Shown: positions 8,575 through 17,922 of the stretch, one piece after another
How the letters are laid out: the number at the start of each line of letters is the position of its first letter
Numbering within the stretch: the stretch's first letter is position 1
Source: JBFELO01 sp041552055
GTDB lineage: Bacteria > Acidobacteriota > Thermoanaerobaculia > Thermoanaerobaculales > Sulfomarinibacteraceae
Length of the DNA stretch: 64,000 bases
NCBI GenBank assembly: GCA_041552055.1
Contig: JBFELO010000007.1
Span: 4,086-68,085 of the forward strand
Reading direction: 5' to 3'
Notes under the pieces: generated by a model
What the model was told of the DNA's origin: nothing
Database searches by the model: none
What the model saw: the letters and a program-made list of their open reading frames with translations, nothing else
Translations under genes and position numbers: made by a program

Positions 8575-9252
8575 ATGGTTTCAGTGATGAGCTCCGACGC
8601 CTCGACACCTCCCTTTGACTGGCGGGTCTTCTCCGACGCGACTCTGGCCGGGCTCTCCGCGTTGATCCCGATTCCCATCGTAGATCTGGTGTTCGAGGGG
8701 ATCTTCCGACGTCGTATGCCGGGGGCGATCGCGGAGACCCGCGGGCGGCGGCTGGAGCGCTGGGATCGGATCCGGCTGGGGCGCGGGCACGGTCGACTGG
8801 TGTCGGTGGCGGGTTGCCTCGCGATCCCCGTGGGTGTCGTTCGATACATCATCAAGAAGCTGTGGCGGAAGATCATCTACGTGTTCGCCGTGGCCGATGC
8901 TGCCAACCAGACCAGCGAGTACTGGCACCGGGCCTACCTGCTCGACCACGTGATCTCGGCCGGCCACCTGGAACCCGGGGCCGACTCGGATCGCGCAATT
9001 GCAGTGTTCATGCAGGTCCTGCGCGACGTGGACACAGGTGCCCTGGCAATCCTCGCGAAAGAGGTCATTGCCGGAACCACGCGCCTGCTGCGCCTCCTCG
9101 TGAGAGCCCGCCGACACGGCTCCGTGGAGCAGACCGACTCGATCAGAGACATCTTCCGAGACCACTGGGCCTCCGCCGAGCTGACGCTGCGAGGGACTGC
9201 GGCGCGCTACAACGAACTCTACATGACCTGGCCGGGCCGGGACTCGGATTGA
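8575..9252 (+). CDS. Unknown protein with hydrophobic segments
   Basis: 225 residues from ATG 8575 (MVSVMSSD; ATG 8587 is equally possible). Not recognised. Residues ~22-40 (GLSALIPIPIVDLVFEG) and ~78-100 (VAGCLAIPVGVVRYIIKK, then KIIYVFAVADAA) are hydrophobic and may be membrane segments. The C-terminal half is helical and charged (WHRAYLLDHVISAGHLEPGA, LLRLLVRARRHGSVEQTDS). It is divergent from the phosphatase gene and convergent with the first sulfatase-like gene. No catalytic motif was found. Confidence 0.6.
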   Translation: MVSVMSSDASTPPFDWRVFSDATLAGLSALIPIPIVDLVFEGIFRRRMPGAIAETRGRRLERWDRIRLGRGHGRLVSVAGCLAIPVGVVRYIIKKLWRKIIYVFAVADAANQTSEYWHRAYLLDHVISAGHLEPGADSDRAIAVFMQVLRDVDTGALAILAKEVIAGTTRLLRLLVRARRHGSVEQTDSIRDIFRDHWASAELTLRGTAARYNELYMTWPGRDSD

Positions 9253-9278
9253 GGCTGCGGGCTCGTCCGGGAGAGCGT

Positions 9279-10661
9279 CTACTGGAGGTATCCGAGGGCA
9301 CGCAGACGCTCCTCGGTTTTCTGACCCGCATCCAGCGCCTTGGCGCCTCCGACCCCGCCCTCGGTAAGCTCCAGCCAACGGATTAACCGTGGTTCGAGGT
9401 CGAGCGCCGCCGGATGCTCCGGGCCATAGAGATCGCGATGCTCGAGCGGGTCCGCGTGGAGGTCGAACAACTGTGGTTCGACGATCTTGGCGTCCAGCAG
9501 GAGCTTGTGCTTTCCGTCGTCTATGCTGCGCCACTTCCCCTGGTTGCTGAATGCGACCCGTGGACCCTGGTCGCCGCTGGAGATCAGATCCCTGAGTGAC
9601 GCCCCGTTCGAGCGCAGATTCGGCTCGACGATTTCGAGGTAGTCCAGGATCGTCGGCACGACGTCGAGGTTCTGCACCGCTGACGCGATCCGGCGACCGC
9701 CTTCGACCCCCGGGATCCTGACGATCAGCGGTACCCGGGTCGACGTGTCGTATAGCACCCTGCAGTGCTTGACGTGCTCGCCGTGTTCCATGAACTCCTC
9801 GCCGTGATCGGACGCGAGGACGATCGTGGTGGCTGCGGTGAGACCGAGATCGTCGAGGGCTTGCAGGAATCCATTGAACTGGCCGTCGAAGTAGCGGATT
9901 TCGTCGTCGTAGAGGTCGAGAAGGTGCCGGATGTCGCGCTTCGAGTACGCCACGTCGGGACCGTCGCCGTACACCATGTCCGCGATCGGATTGGGATTGC
10001 CGTCGCGTACGAAATCCGGCCCGTCGTGGGTCTCGGCGAACACCGCCGGCACGTTTCGTGGTGTCCGGTAGGGGTCGTGTGGGTCCATGTAATGCAGGTA
10101 CAGGAAGAACGGTCGACGGGCCTTGCGCAGCCATTGGAGCGCGCGGTTGTTGACACACTCGGCCTCGCGGAACAGGCAGGACTCGTCGAATACGGCGAAT
10201 CCTCGACCGTAACCGCCGTCCGGGTTCTCTTTGGACGGGTGTGCTCGAACGATCGGGCTGGCAGAGAACGCCGCCGTTGAGTACCCGTGGTCACGCAGGA
10301 TCTCGGCCAGCGAGACGGTTTCTTCTGGTATGCCCAAGAATCCGTCGGGTTGGAAGAGGAAAACTGCAGGGTGGCGAGAGGTGAGCAGCGAGTTCACCGA
10401 AGGAAAGGTGCACGACGCCTGACTTCGCGCACGCTCGAAGAGCACCGACTGGGAGGCGAACCGGTCGATGTTGGGTGTGGTGTCGCGACGGTATCCATAG
10501 CAGCCCATGTGGTCGGCCCTGAGGGTGTCCACCAGTGCGATGATCACGTTGGGCGACGGGTCGACCTCGATCGGATGGCTTCGCGCGCATCCCATCCCCC
10601 ATGCCGTAGCGGCGAGCGGAACAAGCACCCAGAGAGCGAGGCTGTTGGTCTGACGTGTCAT
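9279..10661 (-). CDS. Sulfatase-superfamily lipoprotein 1
   Basis: 460 residues with a lipobox (LAATAWGMGC, Cys25). Alkaline-phosphatase/sulfatase fold motifs: metal-binding IIALVDTLRADHMGCYG, DRFASQSVLFERA and IVLASDHGEEFMEHGEHVKHC. In sulfatases the nucleophile is a formylglycine made from Cys or Ser in C/S-x-P-x-R. Here the aligned block is Thr85-Phe-Pro-Ser-Val (ASCTFPSVNSLLT), so Thr85 sits at the nucleophile position and the Arg is missing. A phosphotransferase or phosphodiesterase reaction is as likely as sulfate hydrolysis. It ends RLRALGYLQ, a tail shared with the other two family members nearby. Confidence 0.8.
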   Translation of the reverse strand: MTRQTNSLALWVLVPLAATAWGMGCARSHPIEVDPSPNVIIALVDTLRADHMGCYGYRRDTTPNIDRFASQSVLFERARSQASCTFPSVNSLLTSRHPAVFLFQPDGFLGIPEETVSLAEILRDHGYSTAAFSASPIVRAHPSKENPDGGYGRGFAVFDESCLFREAECVNNRALQWLRKARRPFFLYLHYMDPHDPYRTPRNVPAVFAETHDGPDFVRDGNPNPIADMVYGDGPDVAYSKRDIRHLLDLYDDEIRYFDGQFNGFLQALDDLGLTAATTIVLASDHGEEFMEHGEHVKHCRVLYDTSTRVPLIVRIPGVEGGRRIASAVQNLDVVPTILDYLEIVEPNLRSNGASLRDLISSGDQGPRVAFSNQGKWRSIDDGKHKLLLDAKIVEPQLFDLHADPLEHRDLYGPEHPAALDLEPRLIRWLELTEGGVGGAKALDAGQKTEERLRALGYLQ

Positions 10662-10725
10662 CGTTCAACGGCGCCCGACAGGTGAGCGCGCACCCCGGAT
10701 GATACCTCGGAGCGACGATTGCACG

Positions 10726-10754
10726 TTGATGTCGGCCGGCGCCGTGGTTATGAT
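10726..10754 (+). promoter_or_regulatory. Sigma70-type promoter of sulfatase-like gene 2, near-leaderless
   Basis: TTGATG at 10726-10731, 17-base spacer, TATGAT at 10749-10754. The ATG at 10763 follows after only 8 bases and no Shine-Dalgarno precedes it, so the predicted transcript starts at or next to the start codon. Confidence 0.6.
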
Positions 10755-10762
10755 CCCGGGCG

Positions 10763-13006
10763 ATGAAGGGATCGAGGGATGACCGCGTGGGAGTCGAGCG
10801 GCTCGGGCTCGCCGGCTGGACCGTCGTCGCACTGATCGCGGTGCTCATGTCGTGGGCGTGTCAGGACACGTCACGATCCACCCGGATTCGGGGGACCCAC
10901 GATGACCTTCGCTTTCTCGAGGGCCTGATGGTGACCGACGACCACGTGACGGTCGCGCCCGACCACTATTGGGGCAGGCACCGCGATGCACGCCACTGGT
11001 CGTTCCGAAACTCGGCCAGCCTGGCCGTGATGGTGCACCGTACACCCCCTGAAGACATCTCGTTCTGGTTCGTGCCCGATCAGGACACGGCCAGGTTTCA
11101 CTTTCTGGCACTCTGGGATGACCAACCGCTGCACGATCGACCCGCGCGGCCGGCCGCCGCCGGCACCTCGCTGAAGATTCCGAAGCGGGAGCTGAAGCCG
11201 GGATTGCACCTGCTGACCTTGAAACGGGCGAAACACCTCGACGCGGCCCCGGACCGCGCATTGCACGACAACGGATTTCGCGAGGTCGGCTGGTCGCAGG
11301 GTGATGAGCGCGAGTTGCTGCGCCTGGCGGACCGTGATCGCCTGCGATTCGTGGCGGACTTTGTCGGACGGGGATTGGCGGGCTCCTCCAAGCTGCAGAC
11401 GTCGGGGTGTCTGTTCGCCGGCAGCCGGTCGCTGGCGGCCGATCTCGTGACCGATGCGTCCGCGACCATGATGTTCATGACCGAGAACGCGTCGTCGGCT
11501 CCGGCGACCTTCACCGCGTCGGTAGGCGACGAGGCCCGGTCCGTCGTGGTCGCCGAGGGGTCGCGCGGAGAACTCGAGATTCCCGTGCCCACTGGCGGTG
11601 GCCGTGTTTTGCTGGCGGTCGACGGTTCCGACGATGGCCTCTTTCTCTGGGGCGCGCCGTTTCTCCGCCGGTCCGAGCCACGGTCGATGGGACCCGTGGT
11701 GCTCATCACCCTCGACACGACACGGCGCGACGTGCTGTCGCCGTACGGTGGTGATCCGGGGGCGAGCCCGTACCTCGCCGCATTCGCGCGTGGGGCGACC
11801 GTCTTCGACGCGGCCTTTGCCACGTCGCCGTGGACTCTGCCGTCTCACGCATCGATCTTCACCGGCCTCTACCCGTCGCATCACGGCGCGGGCGTGTCGG
11901 AGGATCACCTTCCGGCCCGTTTCGAAACTGTGGCGGAGGTCCTGCGGCGTCGCGGCTACTTGACCGCGGGGTTCGCCGGTGGCGAGATGTGCTCGACCAG
12001 ATGGGGCGTCGGCCAAGGTTTCAGCCTGTACCGCAACCCGGATGGGTTCGAGACGCGGGGGGATCGCCTCACGGATCGAGCCCTCGAGTTTCTGGAGCGT
12101 CATCACGCCGACCCGTTCTTTCTGTTCGTCAACTACTTCGATCCCCACGCGCTGTACGAGGCACCGACGCCGTACCAGGATCGGTTCGGCGTGGAACCGC
12201 TTCGAGCGTCACTCGATGGTGAGCCTGTGTGGGGCGAACTCGCGGGAGGCAGCATCGCTGCGTGGCGGGCGGTCGTATCGGGCGAGGCGGCAAACCTGAG
12301 CCAGGGCGTCGACTTCTTGACCGCCGCCTACAGGGCCGAGGTGGCATTCATGGATGCGGAGTTCGGGCGACTGGTCGATGGGCTCCGGCGGCACGGCGTG
12401 TACGATTCCTCCCTGATCGTCGTGGTGTCCGACCACGGAGAGCTGCTCGGGGAGGGGGGCTTTTTCGGCCACTGCTGCCGGCTCGATCCGGAGCTCGTCG
12501 AGGTGCCCCTCCTCGTCAAGTGGCCCGGGCAACGTCGATCGCGGAGGGTCGCGGAGCTGGTGTCCCAGGTCGATCTGTTCGGCACCTTGTTGGGCAGCGC
12601 AGAGGCGCCGCGCGTCGACGGCCTCCCCTTGATCGATGGGGCGAGCGATGCCCATCGCGTCCGTCGGACGGTCTTCCTGGAGGAGCACGAGAGCCGCATC
12701 CATCCGCTGCACGAGAACATGTTGATCTCTCGCCATCTCTTCGGACTGCAGCAGCTGACGACCAGGGAGGTCGTGTGGGACGGCGGTAACGACTGTTCGG
12801 AGCGACTTGATGAGCAGTGGCGGGCCGCACCGTGCTCCGTCTCATGGCAGGAACGGATGGCCCAGCTCCGCGAGATCGCGGCGCTGCCACTCGGCGAGAT
12901 CACCAGCGGTGAGGCTGGCGTCCTGAGCCCCGAGGAACGGGCAGGACTGGAAGCGTTGGGATACGTGCGCCCCGAGGACGAAGGCAGCACCGCCACAGAC
13001 CAATGA
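10763..13006 (+). CDS. Sulfatase-superfamily lipoprotein 2 with N-terminal accessory domain
   Basis: 747 residues. The N-terminus ends in a lipobox-like MSWACQ. Residues ~40-300 are a beta-rich domain that I do not recognise (it has the look of a carbohydrate-binding or jelly-roll module). The catalytic domain follows: VVLITLDTTRRDVLSPYG, SPWTLPSHASIFTGLYPSHHG and VVVSDHGELLGEGGFFGHC. The position of the formylglycine Cys/Ser is Thr in T-L-P-S-H. The C-terminus has ERAGLEALGYVRPEDE. It is likely anchored outside the cytoplasm and acts on a phosphate or sulfate ester of a surface polymer; the substrate is unknown. Confidence 0.8.
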   Translation: MKGSRDDRVGVERLGLAGWTVVALIAVLMSWACQDTSRSTRIRGTHDDLRFLEGLMVTDDHVTVAPDHYWGRHRDARHWSFRNSASLAVMVHRTPPEDISFWFVPDQDTARFHFLALWDDQPLHDRPARPAAAGTSLKIPKRELKPGLHLLTLKRAKHLDAAPDRALHDNGFREVGWSQGDERELLRLADRDRLRFVADFVGRGLAGSSKLQTSGCLFAGSRSLAADLVTDASATMMFMTENASSAPATFTASVGDEARSVVVAEGSRGELEIPVPTGGGRVLLAVDGSDDGLFLWGAPFLRRSEPRSMGPVVLITLDTTRRDVLSPYGGDPGASPYLAAFARGATVFDAAFATSPWTLPSHASIFTGLYPSHHGAGVSEDHLPARFETVAEVLRRRGYLTAGFAGGEMCSTRWGVGQGFSLYRNPDGFETRGDRLTDRALEFLERHHADPFFLFVNYFDPHALYEAPTPYQDRFGVEPLRASLDGEPVWGELAGGSIAAWRAVVSGEAANLSQGVDFLTAAYRAEVAFMDAEFGRLVDGLRRHGVYDSSLIVVVSDHGELLGEGGFFGHCCRLDPELVEVPLLVKWPGQRRSRRVAELVSQVDLFGTLLGSAEAPRVDGLPLIDGASDAHRVRRTVFLEEHESRIHPLHENMLISRHLFGLQQLTTREVVWDGGNDCSERLDEQWRAAPCSVSWQERMAQLREIAALPLGEITSGEAGVLSPEERAGLEALGYVRPEDEGSTATDQ

Positions 13007-13037
13007 GCAACGGTCGGCGATCCGATTCCTGCACCAC

Positions 13038-14102
13038 TCAGGGCTGGGTCACGGGGACGATCGCCTGATCAACGAGGTGGCGTGTGATCAGTTCTGCTGC
13101 CAACCGGTTTCCGGCGAGATTCCAGTGGGTGTCACGGGGCTTGTACAGACGGGCATCGCCTGCCGCCTCGCGGAACGGCGGGTACAGGTCGAGCACGTCG
13201 ACCTCGAGCTCCGTGAGACGTCGGTAAAGCATGCGGTTTGGGCGCTCGAAGTCGGTGTTGTCACGCCGGAACCGCTTGAATGCGTCCATCAACGCTCGTT
13301 GCAGCGCAGGATCGAGCTGGATCTCCTCGGGAATCAGCACCACAGACAGTGCGATTCCCCGCCCTGCGCACACGCGCTCGATGTCCTGCAAGGACTCGAC
13401 GGTCCGGTCGAGAAGCTCCGCGAACGGCTGCCAGTCCGTGCGAAAAACGACCGCCCGCCGCGCGACGAGCTTCAGAAACGTCTGTTGGCTGAATGTCGGG
13501 GAGTCGTCATCGTACGGCCTCGATCCGTACACCTGTCCGGACTCGAGGCTGGGGCGCACCACGGTTGCGTAGCGCAGGAGCGACATCACGAACGATCGAT
13601 CGACCGGGGTCCTGCGTCTCGTCATGGACCGAGACACGTCGAGGAAATCGTTGCCGACGAAGAACGACACGAGCACCAGATCGGGGTCGTAGGCCAACCC
13701 CTCCTTCAGGAGCAACGAGAGCTGTTCGACTGGACCGGTGCGAGGGATTCCCATGTTGAGGACGTCCACCGGTGGGTGGTCGCGGTCGAGGGTCTCCTCC
13801 AGCAGCGTCAGGTAGTTGTGGGGGTAGGGCACGATGCCGAACGTGAACGAGTCCCCTAGAGCGACGATCCGGAAGCGGTCCCCTTTGTCGCGCTCGAAGG
13901 GGCGGTCGTTGAACCCGAGATCGTTGAGCGGGTGGCCGCGGAAGTTGGATCCGGGTTTGCCGCGGAACCTGTCGAAGGTCGCGTCGTAGAAGATGAATGT
14001 CGGGTGCACACGGTGGACGAGCCGAAGCACGATCTCTCCGAGCACGAAAGAGATCGCGAGGATGAGCAGAAAGCCGCTCACTCGGCGCAGATTGGATCTC
14101 AT
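13038..14102 (-). CDS. Membrane-anchored SGNH/GDSL hydrolase
   Basis: 354 residues from the ATG at 14102. A signal anchor (VSGFLLILAISFVLGEIVLR) is followed by a periplasmic domain. SGNH blocks: block I IVALGDSFTFGI (nucleophile Ser), block III FFVGNDFLD, and block V DTHWNLAGNRLAAEL (Asp and His). The D-T-H-W form is common in AlgJ/AlgX-like O-acetyl transferases and esterases acting on polysaccharides. It is convergent with sulfatase-like gene 2 and divergent from the DUF6599 gene, with TATAAT boxes on both strands at 14194-14199 (-) and 14224-14229 (+). A surface-polymer esterase or acetyltransferase is inferred. Confidence 0.8.
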   Translation of the reverse strand: MRSNLRRVSGFLLILAISFVLGEIVLRLVHRVHPTFIFYDATFDRFRGKPGSNFRGHPLNDLGFNDRPFERDKGDRFRIVALGDSFTFGIVPYPHNYLTLLEETLDRDHPPVDVLNMGIPRTGPVEQLSLLLKEGLAYDPDLVLVSFFVGNDFLDVSRSMTRRRTPVDRSFVMSLLRYATVVRPSLESGQVYGSRPYDDDSPTFSQQTFLKLVARRAVVFRTDWQPFAELLDRTVESLQDIERVCAGRGIALSVVLIPEEIQLDPALQRALMDAFKRFRRDNTDFERPNRMLYRRLTELEVDVLDLYPPFREAAGDARLYKPRDTHWNLAGNRLAAELITRHLVDQAIVPVTQP

Positions 14103-14223
14103 GGATGGTCGACCGATGCTCAATGCGTACCCTTCTCTCGACGCCCCCTGCTCTCGGCCGAAGTCGATGAGCCGGCGTCTGCGCCGGATCGCGATTATAG
14201 CGGCGGGGGGAGCACCCACATCG

Positions 14224-14229
14224 TATAAT
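14224..14229 (+). promoter_or_regulatory. -10 box of the DUF6599 gene (leaderless type)
   Basis: TATAAT at 14224-14229 is followed by 6 bases and then the ATG at 14236. No -35 match is clear at 17 bases and no ribosome site precedes the ATG. A minus-strand TATAAT (14194-14199) faces the SGNH hydrolase gene. Confidence 0.45.
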
Positions 14230-14235
14230 CGAGCA

Positions 14236-15183
14236 ATGCTCAAGAACACCGATGCGTTGTTCGATGACGGTTCGTGGCTGCTGCTGCTGACGGTCGTGGC
14301 CGCCTTAGGTATAGCCGCCTGTCAGGGCAGCCGACCGAACGGCGACGCGCTGGGCAAGCTCCGGGGCGAGCTGCCCGACTCTGTTGCGGGTTGGACCGCC
14401 GAGGGTGAGGGCACGGTCTACGACACCGAATCGATCTACTCGTACATCGACGGCCACGCCGAGGTCTACCTGGCGTATGACATGCGTCGGTGTTTGGCGC
14501 GCAGGTACCGCGGCCCGGGAGCCGAGGTCGGCATCTCCGTCGATGTTTTCGAGATGTCGACGCCCGCAGACGCCTTCGGCGTGTTCACCCACGATCGGGA
14601 CGGCGACCCGGTCGCGATCGGCATGGACGGCCTGTTTCGTTACGGGTGGCTGTCGTTCTGGAAGGGACCGTTCTTCGTGTCGGTGTACGCCGAGGAGGAC
14701 AGCGAGGCATCCCGGGCGGCGGTGCTCGAATTGGGGAATGCGGTGGCCGGAGCGATTCAGTCGGCCGGCGAGCGCCCGTCGATCGTCCAGGCGTTGCCGA
14801 CGAATGGTCTCGATCCAAGCTCGGTGCGTTTCCTGCACAGCCACCAGATCCTCAACAGCCATTTGTGGCTGAGCGATGACGACGTGTTCCAGCTGACTCG
14901 CGACACGCCGGCAGCGCTCGGGCGCTACCGGCGGGAAGGCGCTGCCGCGTATCTGCTCATCGTCGACTACCCGGACGCCAGCCGTCTCGACACGGCGAGG
15001 CGGACTTTCGCAGAGGAATTCCTGAACGGCTCGGCCGAGGCCGGCCCGGCCCGGCAGGACGACGACGGTTGGTTCGCGGTGGCGGTGGAAGGCAGGCGGC
15101 TGGCCGGGGTACTGGCGGCCGAGTCTCCAAACGTGGCCGCAGCGCTGTTGCAGGATGCAATCGAGGGGAGAAAGCATGACTGA
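14236..15183 (+). CDS. DUF6599-type lipoprotein
   Basis: 315 residues. The lipobox is in VVAALGIAACQG. The sequence around residues 60-85 (TESIYSYIDGHAEVYLAYDM) matches the pattern I know for DUF6599 proteins, in which a YIDG.AE.YL.Y block recurs. Function is unknown. The start at 14236 follows the -10 box directly, so the mRNA is probably leaderless. It overlaps the next gene (DUF362) by 8 bases, and a GAGGGGAG ribosome site for that gene lies inside this gene's end, so the two are very probably co-translated. The family name is from memory of the motif and not from a search. Confidence 0.7.
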   Translation: MLKNTDALFDDGSWLLLLTVVAALGIAACQGSRPNGDALGKLRGELPDSVAGWTAEGEGTVYDTESIYSYIDGHAEVYLAYDMRRCLARRYRGPGAEVGISVDVFEMSTPADAFGVFTHDRDGDPVAIGMDGLFRYGWLSFWKGPFFVSVYAEEDSEASRAAVLELGNAVAGAIQSAGERPSIVQALPTNGLDPSSVRFLHSHQILNSHLWLSDDDVFQLTRDTPAALGRYRREGAAAYLLIVDYPDASRLDTARRTFAEEFLNGSAEAGPARQDDDGWFAVAVEGRRLAGVLAAESPNVAAALLQDAIEGRKHD

Positions 15184-16072
15184 TGATGTCGGAGGTTTGA
15201 GTCGTCGAGATCTGGTAAGAGTGGGTACGGGTTTCGCGGTGGCGAAGATGCTCGGGTTGCGTCCGGCCGCCGGCGAGGCGACCGGCCCAGGTGCGAGTCG
15301 GATCGTGTTGGTCCGTCGGATTGAAGCCCTCGACGACGAGGAGAAGCCGGTTCCCGATGTCCTCCACGACATGCTCAACGAGGCTGTCGAGGCGCTCTTC
15401 GACGTACAGTCCAGCGACGTCGCGTGGCGCGGACTGATCAATCCTGACGACGTCGTCGGGATCAAGAGCAATGTCTGGAGCCATCTGAGAACCCCCGTGG
15501 GGTTGGAGGAGGCGCTTCGGCGGGAGGTGCTCTCGGTCGGCGTCAAGCCGAGCGACGTGGCGGTGGACGATCGAGGGGTACGGGAAAACCCGGTGTTCGA
15601 GCGGGCAACGGCGTTGATCAACGTGCGGCCGATGCGGACTCACCACTGGTCGGGGCTCGGGACCTGTCTCAAGAACCTCATCATGTTCGTTCCGCGCCCC
15701 CCCGAGTACCACGACGACGCGTGCGCTCCGCTCGGGGCCCTCTGGAAACTGCCCCAGGTGGAGGGCAAGATCCGCCTCAACATCCTCGTCATGCTGACGC
15801 CGCAGTTCCACGGCGTCGGACCGCACAGCTTCTCGCGGGAGTTCGTTTGGCCCTACTACGGGTTGATCGTCGGTACAGATCCGGTGGCGGTGGACGCGAC
15901 CGGTGCGCGGATCATCCAGGCCCGGAGGAACCTCTACTTCGGTGAGGAGCGCCCGATCAGCCCGCGGCCGCACCACATCGTCTACGCCGACACTCGGTAC
16001 GGCCTCGGCAACAGTGATCCCGAGCGAATCGAGTTGATCCGGTTGGGCGCTACGGAGGGTTCTCTCATCTAG
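15176..16072 (+). CDS. DUF362 domain protein with Tat-type signal
   Basis: 298 residues from ATG 15176, preceded by GAGGGGAG. The N-terminus SRRDLVRVGTGFAVA is a twin-arginine signal. The body has DUF362 hallmarks: DVVGIKSNVW (usually VGIKPN), ALINVRPMRTHHWSGLGTCLKNLI, and GTDPVAVDATGARII. No Fe-S cysteine cluster is seen. DUF362 proteins have no settled function. Overlap with the DUF6599 gene and the sulfatase-like gene 17 bases downstream suggest one transcription unit acting in the envelope. Confidence 0.85.
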   Translation: MTDDVGGLSRRDLVRVGTGFAVAKMLGLRPAAGEATGPGASRIVLVRRIEALDDEEKPVPDVLHDMLNEAVEALFDVQSSDVAWRGLINPDDVVGIKSNVWSHLRTPVGLEEALRREVLSVGVKPSDVAVDDRGVRENPVFERATALINVRPMRTHHWSGLGTCLKNLIMFVPRPPEYHDDACAPLGALWKLPQVEGKIRLNILVMLTPQFHGVGPHSFSREFVWPYYGLIVGTDPVAVDATGARIIQARRNLYFGEERPISPRPHHIVYADTRYGLGNSDPERIELIRLGATEGSLI

Positions 16073-16089
16073 GTGGTACCATCGGCGCC

Positions 16090-17922
16090 GTGTTGGTGCC
16101 ATCGGACCAATCCGCGAGACGCCCCTCCGGCGCTGGTCGTGGGGTACGGTTGCGACCGTTGCTGTTCGCCGCACTCGCGGCCACCGCGGCGATGGCGGGC
16201 GCCGGGTGCTCCCGACCGGCCGCCGAGTGGGTCCTTTTCGACGATCCGCTCCTGAGGAACGCGAAGGCCGAGGAGGAGGGTGCGTTTGCGGTCGGGGAGT
16301 GCTCGTGCGCCGACGAGACCTACGCGGCCCTCAGTTGGCCGGAAGGGCAGGCATCCTTCGAGGCCGAGCTCGCCTGGGAGCGGTACCCGCAGCTGGTCAT
16401 CTCGGGCTGTCTCGAGTGTTCTGACGGTGGGATGATCGGGCAGTACGGGCGAGTTCAGTGGGTCATTCACACCGAATCCGCCGACCACACCGGCGAGGTC
16501 TCGCCGGCTGCTGATCAGGGGTGGTGGAGCCACACGAGCACGCTCGACGTCGGCCCCGGCACGGGGAGTCTGTCGATTCGGTCCGAAGTGCCGCGGGGGT
16601 GCGCGCTCTTCTTGCGGGAGATCCATGTTCGGTCCAGGGAGCGCCTGGAGGCCGCTCGACTGGCGCCGCCGCAGATCCTGCTGATCTCGGTGGACACCCT
16701 GCGCCACGATGCGGTTGGGACCGGATGGTCCTCAGTCGCGACGCCGCAACTCGATCGGTTCGCCCGCGAGGCGGAAGTCTGGCCGGTCCACTACGCCGGC
16801 GCGTCGTGGACCCTGGCGTCCCACGCCACGATGCTCACCGGGTATCCGTCATGGGTGCACATGGCCCACCGGGAGGACGCCGTCATCAACCCGTCCATTC
16901 CGACACTCGCGGAACGGTTGTCAGCACACGGACTGGCGACCGGGGCGATGGTCTTCGACTGCGGGTGGCTGGCGCCTGAACGGGGGTTCGGGCGCGGCTT
17001 CGATGGATACCGGGTCGAGCGGTGGCGGGTCGAGCGCCAGGCGCGTGAGGTACTGCGCTGGATTCGGGACCACCGCGAGCGTCCGTTCTTCTTTTTCTTC
17101 CACACCTTCGAGCCCCACTCGGACTTCAACCGCCTCCCGTACGAGGCGCCCAGCATCAGCCGCGACACGGTTCGTGAGCTGTTCTCGGTCAATGAATACG
17201 GCTGTCGGCGGGGTCGCTGCGCCTCGATGATGCTGCGCGGCATCAACGAGGGGGTCGTTCCGGTCAAGCCGCACGACGCGACGATTCTGAGGTACCTCTA
17301 CGGTGCGGGAGTGCGTCACACCGACGCCGCCCTCGGTGAGTTCTTCGACGCGCTGCGCGAGGCCGGCGTCTGGGACAATCTCGTCGTCATCGTGACCAGC
17401 GACCACGGTGAAGCGTTCCTCGAGCACGGGCGCGTGGGGCACAGCAGCCTGCACGAGGAGATCATCCGTGTGCCGCTGCTGATCAAGTGGGCCTACGGTG
17501 CGCGGGGCGGTGTGGAGAACCCGGTCCGGTCGTCGTCGATCGACCTGACGCCGACGCTGCTCGAGCTGTCCGGCGTTGATTATGCGGACCTCCCCGGCTC
17601 CCATCTCCACCGACTGGATCCGGGCCGCGCGGTCATGGCGGGTGACTACGCCAAGGCGGTGGTCGTCGGCGACGTCAAGGGGATCTTCGGGGGCCCGAGG
17701 AAGGTCAACGAGATGTACAACCTCGATCTCGACCCGGGGGAGACGGACAACCTCGTCCGGCGTGAGCATCGGCGGCGCAACCAGCTGATCAAACGGCTGT
17801 ACCAGCTGGTGCAACGCGATCGCCGGATCCTCGAGGAACACGGCGCGACGGCGGAGATCAACACGCTACAGCTGACGCCGGATCAGGAGGAACGCCTGCG
17901 AGCCCTGGGTTACCTTGAGTAG
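16090..17922 (+). CDS. Sulfatase-superfamily lipoprotein 3
   Basis: 610 residues from GTG 16090; TACCAT at 16077-16082 lies 7 bases before it. The lipobox is AAMAGAGC. Residues ~45-190 form an unrecognised beta-rich domain. The catalytic domain shows ILLISVDTLRHDAVGTG, GASWTLASHATMLTG and VVIVTSDHGEAFLEHGRVGH. The nucleophile position is again Thr, and the usual Pro two residues later is Ala (T-L-A-S-H). The C-terminus is QEERLRALGYLE. It is convergent with the PLP enzyme gene and overlaps it by 13 bases. It probably acts with the other two family members on the same surface material. Confidence 0.8.
   Translation: MLVPSDQSARRPSGAGRGVRLRPLLFAALAATAAMAGAGCSRPAAEWVLFDDPLLRNAKAEEEGAFAVGECSCADETYAALSWPEGQASFEAELAWERYPQLVISGCLECSDGGMIGQYGRVQWVIHTESADHTGEVSPAADQGWWSHTSTLDVGPGTGSLSIRSEVPRGCALFLREIHVRSRERLEAARLAPPQILLISVDTLRHDAVGTGWSSVATPQLDRFAREAEVWPVHYAGASWTLASHATMLTGYPSWVHMAHREDAVINPSIPTLAERLSAHGLATGAMVFDCGWLAPERGFGRGFDGYRVERWRVERQAREVLRWIRDHRERPFFFFFHTFEPHSDFNRLPYEAPSISRDTVRELFSVNEYGCRRGRCASMMLRGINEGVVPVKPHDATILRYLYGAGVRHTDAALGEFFDALREAGVWDNLVVIVTSDHGEAFLEHGRVGHSSLHEEIIRVPLLIKWAYGARGGVENPVRSSSIDLTPTLLELSGVDYADLPGSHLHRLDPGRAVMAGDYAKAVVVGDVKGIFGGPRKVNEMYNLDLDPGETDNLVRREHRRRNQLIKRLYQLVQRDRRILEEHGATAEINTLQLTPDQEERLRALGYLE

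Noticed and set aside
9279..10661. Calling the three lipoproteins arylsulfatases
   Set aside because: The Cys/Ser-x-Pro-x-Arg formylglycine motif is absent in all three, so only superfamily membership is supported.
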